From JBCBCP01 sp039178165 (GTDB lineage Bacteria; Pseudomonadota; Alphaproteobacteria; Rhodobacterales; Rhodobacteraceae), in contig JBCDFL010000109.1 of assembly GCA_039178165.1 (NCBI GenBank), positions 1 to 10,991 of the forward strand: a DNA stretch of 10,991 bases, given 5' to 3'. Below, piece by piece: positions 1-6,395 of the stretch. The position numbers were made by a program, and so were the translations under genes. A model generated the notes under the pieces. It did no database searches and had not been told where the DNA came from. It was given only the letters and a program-made list of their open reading frames with translations. How positions within the stretch are numbered: position 1 is the first letter of the stretch; each line of letters begins with the position of its first letter.

Positions 1-243
1 AACGGCGGCTGGCTGACCGACGCGGTGCAAGGCCGGTTCGTTCTGCTGAGCCTCGGCGGTTTCGCTGTCGAGACACCGCTCGACACCCTGCACATCGCGG
101 ACCCAGAGCCACTCCTGCGCGCCCGCTACGGCACCGACTGCGCCTACCTGATCCGCCCCGACGGCCACATCGCCGCCGCCTTCGACACCCCAGACCCAGC
201 CGCGATCCAAGCGGCCTACCGCAAGGCAGGCGGCACCGCATGA
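1..243 (+). CDS. FAD-dependent aromatic-ring monooxygenase, C-terminal fragment (5' end outside window)
   Basis: The reading frame is open from base 1 and ends at a TGA at 241-243, leaving 80 residues. The start lies upstream of the window, so the GTG at 25 is not a real start. The visible part matches the small C-terminal thioredoxin-like domain of PheA/TfdB/MhpA-type flavin hydroxylases. The late segment YLIRPDGHIAA is the conserved strand-turn seen there ('liRPDgyvaw' type), followed by a short helix. Such enzymes hydroxylate phenols, hydroxybenzoates or related aromatics with NAD(P)H and O2. The FAD and NAD(P)H-binding motifs would lie outside the window, so the substrate cannot be inferred. 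The stop overlaps the ATG of the DUF2783 gene, an arrangement often seen with this hydroxylase type. Family assignment is fairly sure; substrate is unknown. Confidence 0.78.
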   Translation, partial: NGGWLTDAVQGRFVLLSLGGFAVETPLDTLHIADPEPLLRARYGTDCAYLIRPDGHIAAAFDTPDPAAIQAAYRKAGGTA

Positions 244-434
244 TCCTAGATGACAACCTCGGCCCCGATGGCGACGCGGTCTACGCCGCCCTAATGGAGG
301 CCCATGACGGTCTAACAGAGACCCAAAGCCACGCCCTAAACGCCCGCCTGATCCTGATGCTGGCCAACGAGGTCGGCGACGCCGACCGCCTCAAATCCCT
401 CTTCAAAACCGCCCGCGCTGCTTCTCTGGGCTAA
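240..434 (+). CDS. DUF2783 domain-containing small protein
   Basis: This is a 64-residue acidic protein. It starts at ATG 240, overlapping the stop of the upstream hydroxylase gene (ATGA), so the two are probably translationally coupled. The pattern D-(A)-VYAALMEAHDGLTETQSHALNARLILMLAN-(x)-GD is the DUF2783 signature: an alpha-helical protein with a conserved 'hegLs.eqS..lnArLiLiLaNhiGD' core. Here that core spans about residues 14-48. There is no signal peptide or membrane segment. The molecular function of the family is not established. In known genomes it commonly sits next to FAD-dependent hydroxybenzoate-type hydroxylases and fumarylacetoacetase-like hydrolases, so an accessory role in aromatic hydroxylation is inference. 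Confidence 0.82.
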   Translation: MILDDNLGPDGDAVYAALMEAHDGLTETQSHALNARLILMLANEVGDADRLKSLFKTARAASLG

Positions 435-584
435 AAGCAGACCAGTCTCAAACCGTATTGTTCGGGTGCGCGGGACACAGCGGACGTCGGCTCAGCCGTG
501 CCAGCGCCGCCGCCCTGCGAGCTACTGCGCTTTATGGCTGCCAAGCTCGTCCCGGACTATGAGCGGCGCGCCAAGCCTCACCAA

Positions 585-639
585 AGCGCCGGCCCATCGG
601 GCCAGTCCGGCGCTGGCGCGGCGGCCAGCAAAGCTGGCC
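585..639. repeat. Cluster of overlapping inverted repeats
   Basis: Three perfect pairings are visible. AGCGCCGG at 585-592 pairs with CCGGCGCT at 607-614. GGCCC at 591-595 pairs with GGGCC at 599-603. GGCCAGC at 623-629 pairs with GCTGGCC at 633-639 around an AAA loop. The last hairpin has a 7-bp GC-rich stem but is followed by TTGATT rather than a T-run, so it is a poor intrinsic terminator. It could still end the hydroxylase/DUF2783 transcript or be part of a dispersed palindromic element. Confidence 0.45.
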
Positions 640-751
640 TTGATTCCGTGCCGGGCGGTTTGGAATGTGAGGTAACAGGCAGTCGATCAAAGGCGAATTC
701 GCCGACAAAGCGCCAATTCGCTGCGATTGCGATAACGGTGGCTTTCTGGGA

Positions 752-770
752 CTACCGCAAATTACGGTAG
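752..770. promoter_or_regulatory. 19-bp palindrome upstream of the orphan gene, candidate operator
   Basis: CTACCG at 752-757 and CGGTAG at 765-770 are perfect 6-bp arms. Inside them AA at 759-760 pairs with TT at 762-763 around a central A at 761, leaving one mismatched pair (758/764). It lies 87 bases before the ATG at 858. A possible -10 hexamer TAGAAT (768-773) overlaps the right arm, but I see no good -35 at the right spacing. A repressor or activator site is inference from symmetry and position only. Confidence 0.35.
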
Positions 771-857
771 AATTATTCAGCGGTTTCTGAACAGCTGTTG
801 CGCTCAGACAAACTATGAGCAACCAGTGCCTAGTAATAGATCAAAGGAACAACACGT

Positions 858-1427
858 ATGCGCTCCTATGTGAAGTTTTCTGAAGGTGAGAGCTCATCTG
901 AATCCCAACCTACAGAATTCACTTTTCCCAATGTTTGGGAACGAGAGACATATCCCGAATACTCCCGACTTTTGATCGGGTCTAAGCAGCAGGAGGTACG
1001 CCGAATATTGGAGTTATGCCGACCACTAAATGGTCCTTTCGGCGTGCTCTACGTTTTGCTTACCTCACGATTGGGAAATGAACCCGCAAGATACCAAAGC
1101 CCTGAAGCGATTGATTACGATGATCTTGAGCTGTTCATGTACACCTTCCAGGAGTACCTCGAGCAGGATGGTCGGCATGCAATTTGGGTTTCGTCGCTCT
1201 CCGGTGAGGGCCAGTTCATTTTTGATCAGCACAACTTTGTCTTCGCGTACGGTGATCTTGATCGAATGACCGCGCAACTCACTGGTGATGGGTACTCTGA
1301 AGGTAAAGTCGCCGTACCCTTCCCTCACAGCCACCACTATCATGTGCAGCTCGACAAAACGGAGGACGAAATTCTGAACTATTGGTCCTGGATCATATCG
1401 CCTCTTGAGCAATCAGACGATCCATAA
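858..1427 (+). CDS. Orphan hypothetical protein with lower GC than its neighbours
   Basis: This is a 189-residue protein. ATG at 858 is preceded by AAAGGA (843-848) with a 9-base spacer, which supports the start. I do not recognise the family. Visible features: an acidic, serine-rich N-terminus (residues 7-20); a helix-rich stretch around 42-72 containing LNGPFGVLYVLL; an acidic segment 86-103 (YDDLELFMYTFQEYLEQ); alternating beta-like segments at 107-132 including GEGQFIFDQHNFVFAYG; a histidine cluster PHSHHYH at 156-162; and a tryptophan-containing amphipathic tail 168-180. No signal peptide or transmembrane helix is evident. It looks like a compact cytosolic alpha/beta protein. Base composition is visibly more A/T-rich than the surrounding genes and it stands alone between non-coding stretches, consistent with horizontal acquisition. 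An immunity-type or metal-binding role is possible, but neither is supported. Confidence 0.75.
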   Translation: MRSYVKFSEGESSSESQPTEFTFPNVWERETYPEYSRLLIGSKQQEVRRILELCRPLNGPFGVLYVLLTSRLGNEPARYQSPEAIDYDDLELFMYTFQEYLEQDGRHAIWVSSLSGEGQFIFDQHNFVFAYGDLDRMTAQLTGDGYSEGKVAVPFPHSHHYHVQLDKTEDEILNYWSWIISPLEQSDDP

Positions 1428-1691
1428 ACCAGACTGCGGAAATAGAAGCCGCTTCAAAGGGCCACTTCCAAAACCTGGCGTTCGCGCAGAGTGCAGCATC
1501 CGGTAAAGTGGCCTCAAAGCTAAAATTCGCTGCGTTTCAGCTGCATTACTCTAGGCGCCTTAGTTGACCCAACAGCCGGGGGGAACCAACACGATTTGCG
1601 TACATGCCCTATAGTGAGGTACGGCCAAGTGCAGAGCATTGCGTGACCAGCGTTTTGCGCAGCAGATCCACCGAGGGCGAAGCAAAGCCCC
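1428..1691. other. Non-coding gap between convergent genes
   Basis: There are 264 bases between the stops of the orphan gene (plus) and the ridA-family gene (minus). They contain the long-loop inverted repeat at 1460-1513 and a copy of the 11-mer AATTCGCTGCG (1524-1534) also present at 715-725. The minus-strand open frame 1520-1723 shows no domain and would overlap the 3' end of the ridA-family gene, so I reject it. I see no RNA gene and no clear T-tract terminator. Confidence 0.5.
1460..1513. repeat. 8-bp inverted repeat with 38-base loop, just after the orphan gene
   Basis: GGCCACTT at 1460-1467 is the exact reverse complement of AAGTGGCC at 1506-1513. It begins 33 bases after the stop at 1427. 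No T-run follows. It may help end the transcript or mark an edge of an inserted segment; the evidence is limited to the pairing itself. Confidence 0.35.
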
Positions 1692-2081
1692 CTAAACCCG
1701 CGCCGCCCACGCTTCGATCTCAACCACGAATTCGGGGCGGGTGAAGCCGGACACGATCATTAGGGTCGAGGACGGCAGCACCGTCGCCTCAGCCAAAAAC
1801 GCGTCCCGCGCGGCCATGTAGTCGGCCATATACGCTCGGTCCGTCACAAAGGCGTTCAGGTGGCATACATCCAGCGGCCCCATCCCGGCTTCTGCCAGGA
1901 TCGCCGCGATATTGGCAAAGATCAGGTCCGCCTGCGCCCGCGCCCCGTCCGGCACGGACCCATCCACAGCCACCGCCAATTGCCCAGACGTACGCACGAT
2001 CCGCGCCCCTTGCGGCAGCTCCACCCCATGGGAATAGCGCCCAAAGGGCGGAGAGATCGACGGCGGCATCAAGGATTTCAT
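1692..2081 (-). CDS. RidA-family (YjgF/YER057c/UK114) protein lacking the catalytic arginine
   Basis: This is a 129-residue protein on the minus strand. I chose ATG at 2081 because it gives the usual family length (about 130) and the standard opening, with PFGRYSHGVELP equivalent to 'aiGpYsqgv'. The upstream extension to 2189 would overlap the divergent gene. Family marks are RTSGQLAV, ADLIFANIAAILAEAGMGPLDV, LNAFVTD and the C-terminal VVEIEAWAA, which holds the conserved Glu. Archetypal RidA hydrolyses reactive enamines/imines from PLP enzymes and needs Arg105 of the 'PARS' motif in E. coli RidA. Here the aligned segment reads LPSSTLMIV, with Ser at the Arg position, so it probably belongs to a non-RidA (Rid4-7-like) subgroup of uncertain activity. 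It diverges from the catabolic operon at 2184 and likely shares its control region. Confidence 0.88.
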   Translation of the reverse strand: MKSLMPPSISPPFGRYSHGVELPQGARIVRTSGQLAVAVDGSVPDGARAQADLIFANIAAILAEAGMGPLDVCHLNAFVTDRAYMADYMAARDAFLAEATVLPSSTLMIVSGFTRPEFVVEIEAWAARV

Positions 2082-2128
2082 ATCCGCAGCCTTGCGCACC
2101 CGCGCGAAATTTGAAACCCTCCACGAGC

Positions 2129-2145
2129 ACTCTCTGGCACAGAGT
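2129..2145. promoter_or_regulatory. 17-bp imperfect palindrome in the divergent intergenic region, candidate operator
   Basis: ACTCTCTGGCACAGAGT reads symmetrically about G2137. The arms ACTCT (2129-2133) and AGAGT (2141-2145) are exact complements and the TG/CA inner pairs also match, giving 7 of 8 complementary positions. It sits centrally in the 102 bases separating the ridA-family gene from the operon, a typical place for a shared regulator site. No regulator gene is present nearby to match it, and I cannot identify convincing -35/-10 boxes. Confidence 0.4.
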
Positions 2146-2183
2146 CTAAAGGGCCGCGGACCATCATTCCCAAGGAGGAAGCG

Positions 2184-2867
2184 ATGCAACAGCGGCTATT
2201 GTGCGTGCGCCACGGCGCCGGCCCCACCGATGATCGCGTCACGACATGGTGCGCCTTGACCGGCGTCACCGCAGACATCCGTCGCCCGTTCCGGGGCGAC
2301 AGCTGCGGCGAGATCACCGCGGACCTCGCCGGCCTCGTCGTCTTCGGCGGCCTCTATGATGCCGACAGCGAGGACACGAACACCTTCCTGCGCGAGGAAT
2401 ACCGGATCATCGACGCCGCGCTGAAGGCGGATCTGCCCTTCCTCGGCATCTGCCAGGGCGCGCAGATGATGGCCCGCGCCTTGGGTGCCTGGGCCGGTGC
2501 GCGCGGGCCGGAGCATGAGTTCGGATACTATGAGGTCTCGCCGACCCCGGACGGCACCACGTTCCTGCCCGAGCCGATGCACTTCACCCAGGCGCATTGG
2601 CACACGTTTGACGTGCCTGAGGGCGCCACGCACCTCGCCACTTCTGCGCTCTACCCCAACCAGGCCTTCCGCTACGGGAACGCGGTGGCGGTGCAGTTCC
2701 ACCCGGAGGTTACGATAGAAGGCTTCCGCCGCTGGCAGGTCGGCAATTCCGCCTACGGCCAGCCGGGCTGCCAGGACCCCGAGACGCAGGAACGCTTGAT
2801 GCTCGCCCACGACCGCGCGCAGGGCGCGTGGTTCTACGGCCTCATGGACCAGATGTTTGGGTCATGA
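2184..2867 (+). CDS. Class I glutamine amidotransferase-like hydrolase
   Basis: This is a 227-residue protein. ATG at 2184 follows a strong AAGGAGG (2172-2178) at 5-base spacing. The class I GATase triad is visible: nucleophile elbow LGICQGAQ with Cys90, and QFHPEV with His173 and Glu175. The N-terminal half carries the LVVFGGLYDA strand-turn (residues 51-60), equivalent to the family's oxyanion-side glycine loop. No synthetase domain is fused, so it acts either as a free-standing amide hydrolase (PuuD-like gamma-glutamyl hydrolysis is one precedent) or as a glutaminase subunit with an unknown partner. It is the first gene of the operon and its stop overlaps the next start (ATGA). Given its catabolic neighbours, hydrolysis of a gamma-glutamyl or other amide intermediate is the more likely reading, but this is inference. 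Confidence 0.88.
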   Translation: MQQRLLCVRHGAGPTDDRVTTWCALTGVTADIRRPFRGDSCGEITADLAGLVVFGGLYDADSEDTNTFLREEYRIIDAALKADLPFLGICQGAQMMARALGAWAGARGPEHEFGYYEVSPTPDGTTFLPEPMHFTQAHWHTFDVPEGATHLATSALYPNQAFRYGNAVAVQFHPEVTIEGFRRWQVGNSAYGQPGCQDPETQERLMLAHDRAQGAWFYGLMDQMFGS

Positions 2868-4018
2868 TCCGCGATGTACTGATCCCCAAGGCGCTTATGC
2901 GCGACCCCACAGGCACGCCCCACGGCGAGTGCCTGCGCGGCGACGCGATCGTGCAGGACGGCCGGGTCGTTGCGCTCACGCCCGCTCCGCCGTCAGACAC
3001 GCCGCGTATGCTGATCCCCGGTCTGGCGGAAGCGCATTGCCACCTCGACAAGTGTCACACGATCCACCGCCTCGGCCCCGTCGGCGGCGACCTGCGCAGC
3101 GCTATTGCGGCGCAGACCGAAGACAAGGCCAACTGGACCGAAGCCGACCTGCATGCCCGCGCCACCCGCGGCTTGGCGGAGGCGCAGGACGCCGGCTGCA
3201 CTACCCTGCGCAGTCATGTCGATTGGGGTGACGGCCCGCAGCCGCCGCTGGCCTGGTCGGTCCTGACCCAGCTGGACGTGCAATGCGCCGCGCTGCTGGG
3301 GATCGATCAACTGGCCGACCCGGACTTTGCTGCGGCCCTCGCGCCGCACGTCAAAGACCACGTCCTCGGCGCCTTCATCCTCGACCACGGTCAAATCCAC
3401 GAAGGGCTGGAAAACACCTTCGCCCTCGCTGCCAAGCACGGCCTACCGCTCGACTTCCACGTGGACGAAGGCCTCGGCGATCTGAACGGTCTGGAGGCCA
3501 TCGCCGACACCGCCCTCGCCACGGGCTTCGACGGCCCGATTCTCTGCGGCCACGCCGTCGCGCTGATGGACAAGGCCTCGCAGGACGTGGCCCGCATCGC
3601 CGACAAATGCGCGCGCGCTGGCGTCACGATCTGCGCGCTGCCCACAACGAACCTCTACCTGCAAGGCCGCACGGACGGCACGCCCGACCGCCGCGGCATC
3701 ACCCGGCTGGCAGAGCTGCGACGCGCGGGCGTGCCCATCATCGTTGGCTCCGACAATGTGGGCGATGCCTTCTGCCCAACGGGCCAGCACGACCCGATGG
3801 CGGCCTTGCACCTCGCGCACCTGACCGCCCATCTGGACCCGCCGCTGGGCGATCTGCTACCGATGATCACGACCGACGCCCGCACCGCCATGGGCCTCGC
3901 ACCCGTCTACGCCGACGACGCTCCGCTGGACGCCCTGCGCCTGTCGGACGCCACCCATCCCGCCGATTTGATCGCAGGCCGTGCCCCCCTGCGCCCCGCC
4001 ACAGAGGATCTATTATGA
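2864..4018 (+). CDS. Cytosine-deaminase-like metal-dependent amidohydrolase
   Basis: This is a 384-residue protein. The ATG at 2864 overlaps the upstream TGA. An in-frame GTG at 2828 lies inside the previous gene and is less likely. It is an amidohydrolase-superfamily TIM barrel closest to the CodA/AtzC branch. The metal site is complete: EAHCHLDK (His58, His60), FHVDEG (His199, with Glu202 three residues on), CGHAVAL (His230) and GSDN (Asp297). The His230-Asp297 distance of 67 residues equals that between His246 and Asp313 of E. coli CodA, and the His-x-x-Glu spacing also matches His214/Glu217. This branch deaminates or dealkylates C-N bonds of pyrimidines, triazines and other N-heterocycles using one divalent metal. 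Which ring or amidine it attacks is unknown. It lies between an amide hydrolase and a flavin oxidase in one coupled operon. Confidence 0.9.
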   Translation: MIRDVLIPKALMRDPTGTPHGECLRGDAIVQDGRVVALTPAPPSDTPRMLIPGLAEAHCHLDKCHTIHRLGPVGGDLRSAIAAQTEDKANWTEADLHARATRGLAEAQDAGCTTLRSHVDWGDGPQPPLAWSVLTQLDVQCAALLGIDQLADPDFAAALAPHVKDHVLGAFILDHGQIHEGLENTFALAAKHGLPLDFHVDEGLGDLNGLEAIADTALATGFDGPILCGHAVALMDKASQDVARIADKCARAGVTICALPTTNLYLQGRTDGTPDRRGITRLAELRRAGVPIIVGSDNVGDAFCPTGQHDPMAALHLAHLTAHLDPPLGDLLPMITTDARTAMGLAPVYADDAPLDALRLSDATHPADLIAGRAPLRPATEDLL

Positions 4019-5415
4019 GCATTTCCGGCAAAACCAATATCGACTGGCCCGCCTTTGCCGCCGCCCTTGCCCCCGTGGAGGTCATCGACGAAGCCGTCCT
4101 CGTCAAAAAACGCAGCCGCGATTTCTTCTGGTACTCCCCCATCCTGAACGACCGGCTGAAAAAGTGCTTCGGCGATCTGGTCGCGCGCCCCAAGACCAAG
4201 GATGAGATGGCCCAAACCCTCGCCGCCGCTTACGCCCATGAAGCCCCCATCGTCCTGCGCGGCGGCGGGACGGGCAATTACGGCCAGATGGTCCCAATGG
4301 ATGGCGGGCTGATTATCGAGACGACGGCGATGGACCAGGTGCTTGAAATCGGCGCCGACTTCGTCCGGGTAGAGGCCGGCGCGCTGATGGCCGACATCAA
4401 CGCCGCCCTCGCCCCGCATGGGCGCGAGATGGCGATGTTCCCCTCCACCCAGGACATCGCGACCGTGGGCGGCTTCGTGGCGGGCGGCAGCGCCGGCATC
4501 GGCTCCATCGCCAACGGCGCGCTGCGCGATCCCGGCAACCTCATCGCGCTCAAGGCGCTCAGCGTCGAAGAGGCCCCGCAGGAGCACAGCTTTGAAGGCG
4601 CGGACACCCTGCTGATCCACCACGCCTGGGGCCTGAATGGGGTGATCACCGAGGTGACCCTGCGTACCGTGCCCAAGCGCAACTGGGTCGGGGGCCTTGC
4701 CACCTTCGACAGCTACGAGGCCGCCTATGCCTGCGGCTACGAGATTGCAAAATCCGATGCCGTCGCCCGCAAGCTGCTAACCACCGTGGACGCCCGCATC
4801 TGCGCTTATTTCCCCCGGCTGGATGGGCACATCCGGCCCGAAAAGCACCTGGTCGTGTCGATGTTCCCCGCCGAGGATGCGGACGCCTTCCGCGCCTTGG
4901 TCCAGGCAGGCGGCGGCCATGTGGACCAGGTGCTGACGGACGAGGATCGCGCCGCCAAGTCTCTGCCCCACATGTACGATTTCAGCTACAACCACACGAC
5001 CTTGCAGGTGCTCAAGGCCGACCGCTCGGCCACCTACCAACAGGTCGGCTGCCCCACCCCGCCCGACGCGGCCCGTATCGCCGCGCTACGCGAGAAGCTG
5101 GGCGACGACGTCTGGATGCACCACGAATATGCCCGCGTCGGCGGAGAGATCGTGACCTTCGATCTGCCCATCATCTGGTTCACCACGCCCGAGCGCCTGG
5201 ACGAGATCAACGCCACCTACGAGGCCGCTGGCTTTCCAGTCTACGACGCGCATACGCATCATGTTGAAGGGGGCGGGCTGAAGCCCGATTACGCCCACCT
5301 CGCCACCAAGAAACGGCTGGACCCGAAGGGCCTTCTGAACGCCGCCAAGTCGCGGTTTTGGGCCGATGTGCGGGACCTCACACCGGACGAGATCGCCGCG
5401 AAGGGGGCCGCATGA
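4015..5415 (+). CDS. FAD-binding (PCMH-type, GlcD/VAO-like) oxidoreductase
   Basis: This is a 466-residue protein. ATG at 4015 overlaps the TGA of the amidohydrolase gene. The long in-frame extension back to 3283 is the shadow of that gene. The FAD_binding_4 domain covers about residues 50-220. It has the pyrophosphate-binding loop VLRGGGTGNYGQ (80-91), then the VRVEAGALMADINAAL strand-helix, FPSTQDIATVGGFVAGGSAGIGS (143-164), and WGLNGVITEVTLRTVP (205-220). The C-terminus KRLDPKGLLNAAKS resembles the usual 'lDPkgilNPGK' end. No histidine sits in the flavin loop in the position used for covalent linkage in VAO enzymes, so FAD is probably non-covalent. No signal peptide is seen. Enzymes of this class oxidise alcohols, hydroxy acids or amines. 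Electron acceptor and substrate cannot be read from the sequence. Confidence 0.88.
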   Translation: MSISGKTNIDWPAFAAALAPVEVIDEAVLVKKRSRDFFWYSPILNDRLKKCFGDLVARPKTKDEMAQTLAAAYAHEAPIVLRGGGTGNYGQMVPMDGGLIIETTAMDQVLEIGADFVRVEAGALMADINAALAPHGREMAMFPSTQDIATVGGFVAGGSAGIGSIANGALRDPGNLIALKALSVEEAPQEHSFEGADTLLIHHAWGLNGVITEVTLRTVPKRNWVGGLATFDSYEAAYACGYEIAKSDAVARKLLTTVDARICAYFPRLDGHIRPEKHLVVSMFPAEDADAFRALVQAGGGHVDQVLTDEDRAAKSLPHMYDFSYNHTTLQVLKADRSATYQQVGCPTPPDAARIAALREKLGDDVWMHHEYARVGGEIVTFDLPIIWFTTPERLDEINATYEAAGFPVYDAHTHHVEGGGLKPDYAHLATKKRLDPKGLLNAAKSRFWADVRDLTPDEIAAKGAA

Positions 5416-6290
5416 CCTGGACGACGACACCGCTTCACCCGCGCTTCGGCGTTCGCGTCGAAGGCCTGCAATTGGCCGATCTGGACGACGCCAGCTTTCC
5501 CGCCCTTCGCGCGCTCTTCGAACAGCACTCCGCCCTGTTGCTGCGCGGCCAAGACCTGGACGACGCCGCGCATATCCGCCTCGCCCAAATGTTTGGCCCG
5601 ATCGAAGACCGCCTCGCGGACGAGCGCGGCAAAGACGAGGCCTTCAAGGTGCCCGAGGTCAGCAATATCCGCGCGGATGGCAGCGTGACCGGCGCGATGG
5701 ATCTGCACACGTTGAACCTCAAGGCCAACATGCTCTGGCATTCCGACAGCACATTCCTGCCCCTCCCCGCGCTGACCAACATCCTGATCGGGCGCGTGGT
5801 GACGGAGACGGGCGGCCAGACGGAGCTTGCCTCCACCCGCGCGGGCTGGGCCGACATGCCCGAAGACCTGAAATCCCGCCTGCGCGGCGCCGGCCTTTGG
5901 CACCGATACTCCCATTCGCGCGCGCGGATCGACCCGGAGCTGGCCAAGCTGCCCATGTTCAACAAATGGCCCGATCAGCTTTGGCGGGCGGTCTGGCGCA
6001 ATCCGGTGACGGGGGAAGAGGCGCTTTATATCGCCTCCCATGCCTTTGCTGTCGAAGGGCTGGACGCGGCCGAGGGCACAGCCCTGATCGACGAGGCGCT
6101 CGCCTGGGTCACTCAGCCCGCCTACGTCTACGCCCACACCTGGCACCCCGGCGACGTCCTGATCTGGGACCAGCGCGCCGCCTTACACCGCGCGACGCCC
6201 TGGGACTATAGCAAACCGCGACGTCTATCGAGCATTTGCGTCACCGCGCGCCCCGAAGATGGGCTTGACGGCATGCGTTTGATCGGCTGA
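5412..6290 (+). CDS. TauD/TfdA-family Fe(II)/2-oxoglutarate-dependent dioxygenase
   Basis: This is a 292-residue protein. ATG at 5412 overlaps the preceding TGA (ATGA), the third such overlap in this operon. The iron facial triad is visible: WHSDSTF gives His110 and Asp112, and ALHRATPWD gives the distal His259. Arg270, 11 residues later, fits the 2-oxoglutarate-binding arginine (TauD His255/Arg266 has the same spacing). GGQTELASTRAGWADMP (134-150) is the typical 'GGdT.fas...Ay..Lp' segment. The family hydroxylates a C-H next to a heteroatom so that sulfite, glyoxylate, an amine or an aldehyde is released. Members act on taurine, 2,4-D, alkyl sulfates and quaternary amines. The substrate here is unknown. 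A 105-base gap follows before the binding-protein gene. Confidence 0.92.
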   Translation: MTWTTTPLHPRFGVRVEGLQLADLDDASFPALRALFEQHSALLLRGQDLDDAAHIRLAQMFGPIEDRLADERGKDEAFKVPEVSNIRADGSVTGAMDLHTLNLKANMLWHSDSTFLPLPALTNILIGRVVTETGGQTELASTRAGWADMPEDLKSRLRGAGLWHRYSHSRARIDPELAKLPMFNKWPDQLWRAVWRNPVTGEEALYIASHAFAVEGLDAAEGTALIDEALAWVTQPAYVYAHTWHPGDVLIWDQRAALHRATPWDYSKPRRLSSICVTARPEDGLDGMRLIG

Positions 6291-6395
6291 ACTTTTGGCC
6301 GTCACCCCGTGCGCGCGGGTGCAACCATAACGCAGAAAAACTGCAGATTCGGGCTGCGGCACTGACCCCTGGCCCACCCAACAGAGAGGAAGATT

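Larger units (their letters stand above)
435..857. other. Non-coding stretch with inverted repeats; no convincing gene
   Basis: This 423-base gap lies between the DUF2783 gene and the orphan gene at 858. Open frames occur on both strands, for example 498-770 plus and 532-822 minus. They lack a Shine-Dalgarno sequence, have no recognisable domain, and overlap hairpins, so I do not call them genes. The left two thirds are GC-rich with several self-complementary segments (585-639). From about 690 the sequence becomes more A/T-rich, carrying a 19-bp palindrome at 752-770 and presumably the promoter of the gene at 858. It may be a dispersed intergenic element or a gene relic; only a genome-wide comparison would tell. 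Confidence 0.5.

Noticed and set aside
466..770. Two short plus-strand frames (466-675, 498-770)
   Set aside because: They have basic, low-complexity composition, no Shine-Dalgarno sequence, and overlap each other in different frames.
532..822. 96-codon minus-strand frame in the gap after DUF2783
   Set aside because: It has no ribosome site or domain and runs through strong inverted repeats. It may be a relic, but there is no support for a gene.
435..857. Possible CRISPR, tRNA or attachment-site structure
   Set aside because: There are no regularly spaced repeats and no cloverleaf. The inverted repeats are irregular and no integrase gene is near.
2082..2189. 36-residue N-terminal extension of the RidA-family protein
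   Set aside because: It would overlap the start of the divergent GATase gene, lacks family similarity, and makes the protein longer than the usual 130 residues.
3283..4014. N-terminal extension of the FAD oxidoreductase frame
   Set aside because: It runs in another frame through the amidohydrolase gene and is arginine/proline-rich. The ATG at 4015 with ATGA overlap is the natural start.
5289..6146. 285-codon open frame on the minus strand
   Set aside because: It is the antisense shadow of the TauD-family gene, whose iron and 2-oxoglutarate motifs are intact.
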